Shown here one piece after another: positions 34,891 to 44,565 of a DNA stretch of 64,000 bases. The notes beneath the pieces are model-generated. The model saw nothing but the letters and a program-made list of their open reading frames with translations. It had not been told where the DNA came from and did not search any database. Origin of the DNA: Welwitschia mirabilis (taxonomy: Eukaryota > Gnetophyta > Gnetopsida > Welwitschiales). The first letter of the stretch is position 1. Every line of letters begins with the position of its first letter. The position numbers and the translations under genes are program-made. The DNA lies in the NCBI GenBank assembly GCA_051453625.1, contig JBOZIK010000001.1, positions 262,225,450-262,289,449 of the forward strand, written 5' to 3'.

Positions 34891-36872
34891 ATGGAATTAA
34901 AAGTTACTTAAAATTAAGATGAGAAAATAATCAAGTTATTAGTTAAATGATTTGGAGAAAACAAGAATTAAGTAAGATGAAGGTTAATGTATGAGATATT
35001 CCAATGAAATCCTAAACAACTAATAACAAGTTTCGATAAGAATATTACTTAAGGGGGAGGGATTTTTCATGTCTACATTTTTCCTAAATTTAAAAACCCT
35101 TCCCGTTAATTTAGATAAATAATTACTTAGTAGGAATTTAATAATAAAAATAAGTCTAGTTCTAAATTGTTTAAAAATAATAATAAAAGTGATAAAAGTA
35201 ATATTTAAATTAGGCATTTTCATAATCATTTATTATAGAATTTATGGAGAGATTAACTTATAGTTAATTATTTTAGTTAATTAATTGAAAGATTGAGTTA
35301 ACTATAAAGTTTATTCTTGTTTATGCATGCATTTAATCTATGAAAAGTTGAATACTTGATTTATCATAGAGTTATTATTTTGAAAGATTTAGTTTATTTT
35401 GAGCTCACTAATGATTATGCATGATTTTCTATTAGATGTAGTTTAACACTAAATTTTGTGATGTATGTTAGATTTTTGAAACTGCAGCTTAACATTAATT
35501 CTCTTAACTTATTTTTATTCATGCAATGATGTCTCTGTGTAATCTTAAGTATTTACTCATGTTACTTACTTTCCTTATGCAGTTAAAGTGATTTATCAAA
35601 TATAGTTGTATTATTGATTACGTCGAGTGGCTAGACCTAGAATGAAAGGATTAAGGGAATCTGAAGTACTTGTTGAAACCTAAACCTTATTGTTAGTTCT
35701 ATTGTTAGTCCTATGTTATAAATACCTAAGTCCCCTAGTCACTAAAGTGATATTAGTTTACCTTGCAATATGATTGTGTGAAGCTTAACTACTTATATAA
35801 GTATGATGGACTTTATTAAGGATAGGTATGTTTCTCAACCTTTCTTGTAAATATTTGTATCTTTCTGTGTGGTTCATAAATCCTCTTTTTTCATTCTTGC
35901 ATGCCTTGTATTTTAAATCTCTTTTTCTTTTGCAGCTTGAAATAAATGTAACATGTACATCTTATTGTTATGTATGTGTCAATGTTTCATTATAAGTTGT
36001 AATCTATTACTTATGTCTTGTGTGAGTCTTCTAAGAGTTTATTGGATTTGAGTTTTGCGATCTTCTTATGAACCTTAAATGATCTTGTTGTCATCTATTA
36101 TGATTGAGTTATTGTGACTAAACTCTTATGGGCCTTAAGTATCTTGTTAACCAAACCATGGACCTTAATGAAAATAAATTATGAATATTAATTCTAGACA
36201 GGGTAACCAGTTATTTGAACCTTAGAGAGTTAAGCTCTATATTTTGAGTCCTAAGGTAACTAGACCAAACCTTTAGGATGAAAGGAAAAGATATGTGAAC
36301 CATTATAATAATCTTGTCCCTCTTAGTTATGCGCAACTAGCTTACTTGTACTTAATGTAAGATGTCACTAAAGAAGATAATGCTAATTTATTGAGCGGTT
36401 ATGGTTAAGTTATTAGAATGTTCTTGGAAACCTTCCCAACCTATTCCTTGTTGTAGGACACACTAGAATCTATGATGAAATCGATTCTCACATCGCCTAT
36501 GCTTGTGTAGGAAATATTACATGCGAGGATGTAGAGAAGAACTAGTAATTGTATCGATAACTTCAAGTTGCTTATGTGCTGCTTCTATAACTATGTGGAT
36601 GTCATATGTATATTGCTACAGCTTTTTGTAATATCATGTTTAGCTATTGTGTTGAAGAAGCATTGTATGTGAAACTCATGTCATCTGATAATCATGGTAC
36701 TGTTGAGTACAAGAAATAATTTATCGTCTATTGAGGTTTCAAATTGTGTATTGACTTTGTGGGATTTATTTTGTAAGATATTAATTCCTTTCTTCCAAGA
36801 GCTATTTCCATGAGTAATTTCCACGTATATGCACTTAGTGAATTTATTAAAATTTTGTCATAAGTTTTCTAA
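34891..36872 (+). repeat. Probable 5' part of a long 3' LTR
   Basis: No coding motif on either strand. TATAAATAC at 35717-35725 and LTR-like text near 36490 ('tctcacatcgcctatg' then 'ttacatgcgagg', resembling the region after the promoter in Tekay-like LTRs) suggest this belongs to the same 3' LTR as 36873-38335, parallel to the first chromovirus. The start of the LTR could not be placed. The minus frame 35020-35229 is chance. Confidence 0.35.
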
Positions 36873-38335
36873 TGAATATACCTTACAATTACTAGTTAGG
36901 ACTATTATATAATGACCTATAGATAAGGCTTAAGTTAAGTTTAATTTGAATATTTAAGTAAAGCAATTATTAAAAGGATTCAAGTCCAAGTCTCATTGAA
37001 TTAAATCTAGGCTTTACCCTTGACCATATAAACAATAAAATAAATCATTTGGTAGTCATCATTCAGGCTCAAGTTTCAAGACCTGTCTTAACTCCCCATG
37101 TCTTATCATTTTTGCTACTCACTACTTATTATAAAGCTTGCAAGTCCTGATTCTAAACCTGGTGTCTAATTCTTGGCCTGCTGCAAGCCATGCCGTCACC
37201 ACCGATCTAGCATATGCACTGTGTAGCCGCATCTCATGCTCCTTGTTGCCTATAAGTTAGCCGACTCTTTGTGCCCACATGTTTCCCCCTCTCGCGAGCC
37301 CGTTGTACTCCTTCCTGCTTCTGCCATGCGTTCCAAGATCTTCAGTTAAGTATGCATGCCTCTTTCCAAACAAAAATTAGTGCTGGAATGGTCGATGAAA
37401 ACCTTTCAAGATTTAACATCAGTGTATGAAGGGACGGTAAGAAGAAGCAAAAAGTTCCTTTCTTACGTAATAAAAATCTGTCTGTCTGTGTTTTGTTTTC
37501 CTGTGTTTCTAAATCCTGCACACTGCCTACATACCACTGCTCTGCTAGTTCGCTTTTCCCCCTTACCATGTGCTCCTCACCTCTGTGGCCTCCTCTCTTA
37601 GCATATTCCATTGCTTCTGCATTTTGCTGTTCGTCCACATTCCACACAGTGCCGCTTCCCCTCTCCATCTCCACACGACCCCCTCCGTCTACTCCACTGG
37701 TCTCCTTGTGAATTCACCTTCTGTCTCTCTGTGATTGATCCTTGCCAAGCTCTGTTTTTACTTTGTCTGCACCCGCATCTACACTCGCTGTTCTGGTCTA
37801 CTCTATTCCTATTGAGCCTATCGTTACTCACCGACCTATGAATGTTAGCTTCCTGTCTCTTACTTAAGCCAGTTATCTTTTAGTACATTCACTAAATGAT
37901 ACGTGCCTTCTAACCTTAACTGGCTTGCGTTAGTGTACTGGTTAGAATATATGGGTGCTAATGGAGTGGTTGTGGATCAATTCCTATTAAGAGAAAAAGC
38001 TCCATAATTTTTATGCAATACCTTAGTTAAACATGGATTATGATAAAACATAATACTTTATTTAGATTTAAGAAAACTTATATACAATAGTATATGCATA
38101 TTTCTAAGGTTCCATACTTAGATGTAAGCTAATTATTAAATTTTCTAAAATAATTAAGGCAAAGTATTGTGCACTTGATTTACATATTTACCAGCCATAC
38201 ACACTAAATAGACAAGTAGAAATTTATCCCCAAGTCTTTATTTTTTTTAAAATCCCCTCTTAGAACAGTGACTAAGTTGCTACTTTAAACACTTCTTTAT
38301 AGGGTTAACATTGGTCCAAATATTTGGGTGTTACA
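36873..38335 (+). repeat. Gypsy-type 3' LTR tail (B)
   Basis: Partner of 31012-33003, ending GGGTGTTACA at 38335. 37150-37850 is the least AT-rich part of the window and produces several overlapping open frames on both strands (37342-37841); none resembles a known protein and all lie within LTR homology. About 80 bases near 38128-38215 are absent from LTR A. Confidence 0.75.
37931..37984 (+). other. tRNA-like Pol III A and B boxes in LTR B
   Basis: A-box-like TAGTGTACTGG (37931-37941) and B-box-like GGATCAATTCC (37974-37984). Taken with LTR A, the ancestral boxes would be even closer to the Pol III consensus. Confidence 0.5.
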
Positions 38336-38882
38336 ATGATTGACTTTGATGGCAGAACAATCATAAACACATTAGCATTACAATGTGCAACTCCCATTGT
38401 AATAATGGTGCCCCCTTTGTTAATGTACTTGTATAAAAATTTAATAGAATTTAAATTGATAATTATTAGATAATCATTACTACCAAATAAAAGATTATCA
38501 ACATATATAATATTTCTCTCTTAGATATTAAAACTTAATGATTGAAAAATTCAAATTGATAATGAGAAAAAATAATAATTACTCCTTATTGTTCTTTTAT
38601 GTGCATGGCTTAATAGATTTCTTTCACTTACTCATCAAAGAATTTTTGGTAACATCTACATGATTATTTAGTTAATGTCGCAAGTAATAGTTGTAAATAC
38701 ATATGGGATTACCTTTTCATGATGTCTAGCTTTTGCTAATGTATGTAATCTTAGATTGAAAATTTAATATGTAAAATTTCATAAGCATCTATATCAAAGA
38801 TAGAATGTAAATATAGGTCATGAAATGAAAGTGTTACATGTGTAAATAACAAGCCATATTAATAATAATATCATTTTAAAAT
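38336..38882. other. Intergenic AT-rich DNA
   Basis: No gene or repeat recognised between the LTR end and the CACTA element. The last three bases, AAT, are the left target-site copy. Confidence 0.6.
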
Positions 38883-39750
38883 CACTACAAGAAATATGGG
38901 CTTTTGAGGTATTTCTAAAATGCCTTAAAAAGTCTTAAAAAAGGCCTTAAACACTTATAAGGCATTTCTTCATAAAACGCTTTAAAAAATATTNNNNNNN
39001 NNNNNNNNNNNNNNNNNNNNNNNNNNNNNNNNNNNNNNNNNNNNNNNNNNNNNNNNNNNNNNNNNNNNNNNNNNNNNNNNNNNNNNNNNNNNNNNNNNNN
39101 NNNNNNNNNNNNNNNNNNNNNNNNNNNNNNNNNNNNNNNNNNNNNNNNNNNNNNNNNNNNNNNNNNNNNNNNNNNNNNNNNNNNNNNNNNNNNNNNNNNN
39201 NNNNNNNNNNNNNNNNNNNNNNNNNNNNNNNNNNNNNNNNNNNNNNNNNNNNNNNNNNNNNNNNNNNNNNNNNNNNNNNNNNNNNNNNNNNNNNNNNNNN
39301 NNNNNNNNNNNNNNNNNNNNNNNNNNNNNNNNNNNNNNNNNNNNNNNNNNNNNNNNNNNNNNNNNNNNNNNNNNNNNNNNNNNNNNNNNNNNNNNNNNNN
39401 NNNNNNNNNNNNNNNNGCCCTTAAACACTTTTAAGGCATTTCTTCATAAAACGCTTTAAAAAATCTTACCTTAAAAGGCTATCGGCTTTTAAGACATTTC
39501 TAAGGTGTTTTAATAAAAACACCTCAAAAGGCCTTTTAAGGCATTTCTTCACCTAAAATCCTTCTTGAGGCATTCTTTCAAGAAACACCTTAAAAGGCTT
39601 GTTGATGTGTTTTTTAAAGAGTACCTTAAAAGGTCTTTTGATGCATTTTTTTCAAGAAGCACCTTAAAAGGGCTTTTGAGGCATTTTTTGAAGAAGAACC
39701 TTAAACAAAGGCATTTTATCAAATAAACACCTCAAAAGCCATTACTTAGG
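38883..39750 (+). repeat. CACTA left TIR and subterminal repeats
   Basis: The TIR (38883-38909) is followed by at least a dozen degenerate units built from GGCTTTTGAGG, AAGGCATTT and CCTTAAAAGG in both orientations. The segment before the N gap (about 38941-38993) is nearly identical to the segment after it (39417-39468), so the gap spans a tandem array. The 148-codon frame across the gap is only N. Confidence 0.85.
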
Positions 39751-41879
39751 GGAAAAATTATAAAATAAGCCAGGAATTTAAGCAACATCACTAGGCATCA
39801 AGATAAAGAAACTTGAAACAAATTCTAAATCAAATGAAATCGAAATATATAAAAAGATAAGTAAAACATGTAGATGCATTTGAAATTCTTATGCAAGCTC
39901 CTCCTAAATTTTCACATTCATGATAAGTCTCTTATAGTAGTTAAGGAGACTTTTATAAGCCACTTGAATTAAAATCCCTACAACATCCTTTTGTTTAAGA
40001 TAAATATCCTTCAAAGGATTAGCCATCCTGACATTGTTAGCCTTCATAACATTATTAAGAAGCCAAATTTTAACCACCTACCTAGAAATGAAGCTGAGGA
40101 GGATGAATCTAATTTTAAGACCAACTTAGAAACCCTATAGAGAAAGCACCTACAATAGACACTCAAGCTAAATAAAAAGCCAAATAAGTCTATAAGTGTG
40201 CATGAAATTGTCCTAGGTATGAATTCACTACTGTCATCTTTTAGAATAGATGCAACTAGGAAAATTGAGAAGATGGGTTTTGATCTAGTTAGAAATCAAA
40301 CTTTTTAGTCAGGACCTATAACACCTTAGGTTTTCATTGCATATTCTCTTGCTTCTCCATTCTTTGAAGATCAAAATAAGCTTTTTCTAAGACTTTCAAT
40401 GATAAGAATAAAAAGATGGATGAGCTAAAGTTTTTAATAAATGGTAGAAAGATCAATGTCACTTCAAAAATCTTAAGTCAGATAATGGCCACAAGGAGCC
40501 TTTTCTCTAAATGCTATATAGAGATAATTTTGAAGAAAATCAAAGCTAATGTGTCAACATCTTCTTCATCAACTATAAAAAGCCATACTATGAACTTAGT
40601 AAAGATGCCAAAAGCTATGACCTAGATGATAAAGTAGGACAAATTTGAGGGCTTGGCTGATTCTTCTCTCCAAGATGAAGAAATGAAAGCAAAGAAAACT
40701 CCTATGTACTGCTATGCCTACAGAAAATGGATTTGGTTAACTAGCTTTAGATGTTCCTATAGAAACACATTTTGTTCCTTACACCGATACTTAAACAAGC
40801 ATAATTGGCCCTTTGATTACAATGTTGCAGAAAGAGCAATAATTCAAAAAAGTAAATTGAATTAAATAGATAAGGTAGATAAAACAAGAATACACTACAT
40901 TAATACATGTAGGGATAGTGACATCCTCAGGACTGATGTGAAAGATGTTAGTGCATTTAAGTGGAATATGTTCTAGTCTTCCTATAAATTAGCTTTACAA
41001 CCCATCATCCATAATTTCTCTGGTGTTGCTTATCATTTCTTGGCTATGATGTTTGATGTAAATAATTTTTAGCCATTGATCAATGTTGTTCTAATAGGGG
41101 CTGACATTAATAAGCTTGAGTCTGTAATCAAAAGTATAATTTTACTATTGATGAAACATCATCATGTACTTTTGGTTTTAATGATGTGTAAAGAGAGAAA
41201 TCAAAAGAAACTCCCAAGACAATAGTCAGTGATGTCAAATATGCCTTTACACTTATCATACAAACCCATAGAAAAGTTGAAGATCCTCTTTTGTAGGAAT
41301 CCTATAGCTAAAGCTTTTGATCAACTAACTAGAAATCTTTTGCATTTATTCTCAGATTTCAAAATTACTTTATTTATAGATTTTTTGTTGTATTATTATT
41401 CAGTTTAGCTAGATGTTATGGATATTAGTAGACAGTTCATTAGCTTTATTTATAAGTGTTATTGCATTCAGTCTTTCTCGATCCATTGTACTGTACTATT
41501 GAGCCCATGCTAATTCAATGATAAAACAATTACAATGATAACATATGCTGAACAAAGGGTGATATTAAATTCTTCTCTCATTGAATATCTAACAAAACTC
41601 TATCATTATGTACAGGGAGAATTCACTAAATTTTTGAAAATGTAAAATAAGAATCTATGACCTATAGCTTTAACTAAGAGGGGAATGGACATTATGTGGT
41701 TATCTCATTCCCAACTTTTCTTATGAATAACTAAAGAAGGTTATTATTATTCATTAATTAATACATTATGAGCTAATAAAAGAATAATCTCATGTAACAA
41801 CTTTAACATACACTTGCTATTACAAATCCTTAAGCATAAGAAGCCTTAGGACAACAAAATAAATGAATATGATAAGTTG
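39751..41879 (+). other. CACTA interior, unidentified, coding-like in places
   Basis: Short plus-strand frames (40416-40625, 40653-40865) and a stretch near 41285-41640 ('NPIAKAFDQLTRNLLHLFSD' ... 'SLIEYLTKLYHYVQGEFTKF') have protein-like composition but I recognise no family. They may be a third captured fragment, a decayed transposon gene, or chance. Stops separate them. Confidence 0.3.
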
Positions 41880-43304
41880 GAGATGTCTTACTCTAGTTTA
41901 TTATTAAGAGATCTAATTGAATTTCTCTTACACCTGTTTTGGGTGCCTGTTCTAGTTTAAAGGATCTTCATTTTGGCTTGCAACTTTATTTTTTCATAAT
42001 GAAGACTAGATTTTAGTAGAATGCTTTTGTTAGAAACTCTCTTGTGGATATTTATATGAAATGCAGGTTTTGGAAGAATGCTAAGAAGGTATGTGACGAA
42101 ATGTCTTATTTAGATACGAGCATGTAAAATATGGTTATAAGAGGGTATTCTTAGAACTGTCAAGCTACTAAGGATTTTGAGGTGTTTAAGAAAATGCTGA
42201 TGACCTCTTCGATGCCTGATGAGTTAACACTTGGGAGAATTATTAGTGGTTGTGGATCTATTACTAATTTAGATGAGGACAAACAGATTTATTATCTAGT
42301 AATTAAGACTAGTTTAGAGACAACTAATTTTATGGGCAATGCATTGGTATACATGTATTCTAAATGTGGGACAATGAATAATTCATGTTTGATTTTTAAT
42401 AGAACTCAGAAAAAGATTGCTACTTTTTAGAGTGCCATAATTGTTGGATTTGGTTAGAAGAGATAAATTAAAAAGGCATTTAGATGCTTATCTAAGATGT
42501 TGTAGCATCATGCCAAGCTTAAGAAGTTGTCCTATGTAAGCACTCTCAAATCCTATGCAAATATAACTTTAATAGAGATGGAGAGACAGGTCCATGGTCA
42601 TTTATTAAAGGTAGGGTTTGAGCTTCATGTGACCTTTGGGAATGTGCTTATTAGCTTTTATTCAAAATCTACTTTAGTGGAGAATGCTAAAAAAGTTTTC
42701 AGTTTGATGTAAGAAAGGGATGTTATCTCCTAAACTACCATGATTAGAGGATTTACCTCTCATGGACTAGAAATAGAAGCCATTCATTCAGTTATTCAAG
42801 AAAATGCTAATTTTTGAATTAGAGCCCAATGGTATTACTTTTATAACCCTTTTGTCTGCATGTAGTTATTGTAGGTATGTAGAAAAGGGGCATAGCTATT
42901 TTGAAATGATGAAAAAGGACTACAAGATTAAGCCCAAATTAGAACATTTTTGCTTGCACAATTGACCTAATTAGGTATGCAGACCATCTTCGTGAGGTAG
43001 AAATGCTTTTAAGAATCATGCCCTTTGACCCATTAGAATTTTAGGTTCATCGCTTATAGCCTATAAGGTTCATAACCACATAGAGCTAGCTAGACATGTA
43101 GCTAAATCCATTTTTGTCTTAAAGCCTAATAATGCTAGAAATTATGCTATGTTATCCAATATATATGCTTTTGTTAGATAGTGGAAAGACATTGTCAAGA
43201 TCAAGAAGAAAATGAATAGAGGGAAAAAGCAAATTGCAGGTTATAGTTGCATTGAGGCTAAGAAATTTGTGCATGTATTCAGAGCTAGAGATAGAGATCA
43301 TTAG
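41880..43304 (+). pseudogene. Captured PPR gene fragment (PLS, E/E+ type)
   Basis: In plants, PPR proteins of this class bind organellar transcripts, usually for RNA editing. One frame runs from about 41880 to 42790. It opens with PVLGACSSLKDLHFGLQL, then NAFVRNSLVDIYMKC, DEMSYLDTSM, 'GNALVYMYSKCGTMNN', 'MERQVHGHLLKVGFE', 'VLISFYSK' and KKVFSLM. After a frameshift near 42790 it continues with 'EPNGITFITLLSACS' and YFEMMKKDYKIKP. The C-terminal E motif follows (HNHIELARHVAKSIFVLKP, MLSNIYA, 'GYSCIEAKKFVHVF'), stopping at 43302-43304 before any DYW domain. About 470 codons remain, without the N-terminal part. Many stops replace W or Q. It lies inside the CACTA element, so it is a captured, non-functional copy. 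Confidence 0.88.
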
Positions 43305-43799
43305 CTATAATTCTCTTTAATTATTAGCATCAATCATTTTTTATGACTATAAATTCACTTGAAAAGCTATAATTCTCCTAACATGATCCTTAAGAAGTCA
43401 CGATGCTAAAATTTTTTGTGCTCTGTTATTATTACAAATAAATAGTGAATGGAGAGAAAACTAATATATGTTACTTTTGAAAAAGTAAGAGATAAAGAAG
43501 GTTAGTTTCTATTTCCATTAGGATATGGTAAAAAAATTATTTATGCTAATTTGTACTTTAAGAAGTCCCTACAACTTTTCATCAATAGTAATTTCCTAAT
43601 ATTTTAACTGTTATGATCAAAAATTTAAATAGATGAGAAAATCTGAGCATCTTAGATTGTTTACGAGAGAGGAGAGATGCCACAAGTTCAAGTCTAAGTT
43701 TAATGGCCAATGAATCTATCCTATACTTTACATGGCTCTTTCTCCCTTCTAATGTGGACTGGGTAATGAGAAAGGTATAAAAAGATTCTTTCATAGTTT
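43305..43799 (+). other. Spacer between the two captured fragments
   Basis: No motif recognised. The minus-strand frame at 43582-43794 has no family resemblance. It may be the flank of either source gene. Confidence 0.5.
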
Positions 43800-44565
43800 C
43801 CTTAATTTGTTAAATAAAATAACCCTTCCTAATTACCAATGTGATATAAGAATTTATAGATGAAGTGATGGGATTGATAGAAGGAATCATTGGCTGGTTT
43901 TCTTTATGTGGTAGGACTTTCCATAGAGCAGTGAAAGAGATTAACTATAGTTGTAGAAGTCATGACTAGTCCTTCCATAATTTTTATAGATGAACATACT
44001 TCAGGGTTAACTACTCATGCTACTATAATTATGATGATTAGTGTCAGAAATATAGTTGATATTTAATTAAGGGGGGGTAGCATATAGAATTCATTAGCTG
44101 GGCATTGACATATTTGAATCCTTTGATGAGGTGAATGCTTTTTTTACTTCTTACAAGAGTGTCTGTTACCACTTATAATGTATTGACAAGGATCTAAACA
44201 TTAATGTTATACTTGGTTGTAGCTATTCTTAATGAAGCATGAAGGGCAGCTAATTTATGCAAGGCCTTTAGGAAGAAACTTAGATAGACTCATTGAATAT
44301 TTATTGATGAGATTAATGTCCCTCTTTGAGTGCCTTTCTATTATGTATTCTCTATAATGTAAGTTTTGAGTTAGGTTTTATTTTTATCTACCAAGCCATA
44401 AAAGGATTACTTATGATAAGATAGGACTATAACCCTGTAACATGGATAGTAGAAGTGATCTCATTAGGAGAAGAACACAAATTAGAAACGCACTTTGTTG
44501 AAATATGTAAGTCTTTAGTAATCTACAAGTTTGTGGAATCTAAGAATTTTAGCTTCATTTAATCT
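43800..44565 (+). pseudogene. Captured ABCG/PDR transporter fragment with introns
   Basis: A piece of the second nucleotide-binding domain of a full-size plant ABCG (PDR) membrane transporter. It begins near 43850 with EFIDEVMGLIE. After a one-base shift come 'GLSIEQ', a stop (R in the family), KRLTIVVEV, the signature/Walker B segment [13 protein letters not shown], then VRNIVDI. 44089-44130 reads IH-stop-LGIDIFESFDE. A GT...AG intron follows at 44131-44222; the exon resumes at 44223 with LFLMKHEGQLIYARPLGRN and IEYL. After another apparent intron (about 44290-44405) it reads DYNPVTWIVEVISLGEEHKL to about 44562. Walker B's usual DEPTSGLD has become DEHTSGLT. Walker A and all transmembrane parts are absent. 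The retained intron points to DNA-level capture. Confidence 0.85.
44131..44222 (+). other. Retained intron in the ABCG fragment
   Basis: 92 bases starting GTGAAT and ending TTGTAG. Removing it joins ...FESFDE to LFLMKHEG in the same frame at the place where PDR proteins read FDELLLMKRGG. Confidence 0.75.

Noticed and set aside
37342-37841. Overlapping open frames of 70-110 codons on both strands
   Set aside because: They lie wholly inside homologous LTR sequence, overlap on both strands, and show no known motif; they result from local GC-richness.
36873-38335. Minus-strand reading of the 31-38 kb LTR pair (TGTAACACCC as LTR start)
   Set aside because: The PBS-like sequence right after LTR A on the plus strand closely matches the first chromovirus junction, and no PBS is seen on the minus strand; kept as a weaker alternative.
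38982-39428. 148-codon open frame
   Set aside because: Almost all of it is N; the same applies to the frames at 44670-45407, 44691-45314 and those across 57355-57454.
42182-43304. A functional PPR gene
   Set aside because: Many in-frame stops, a frameshift near 42790 and location inside a transposon.
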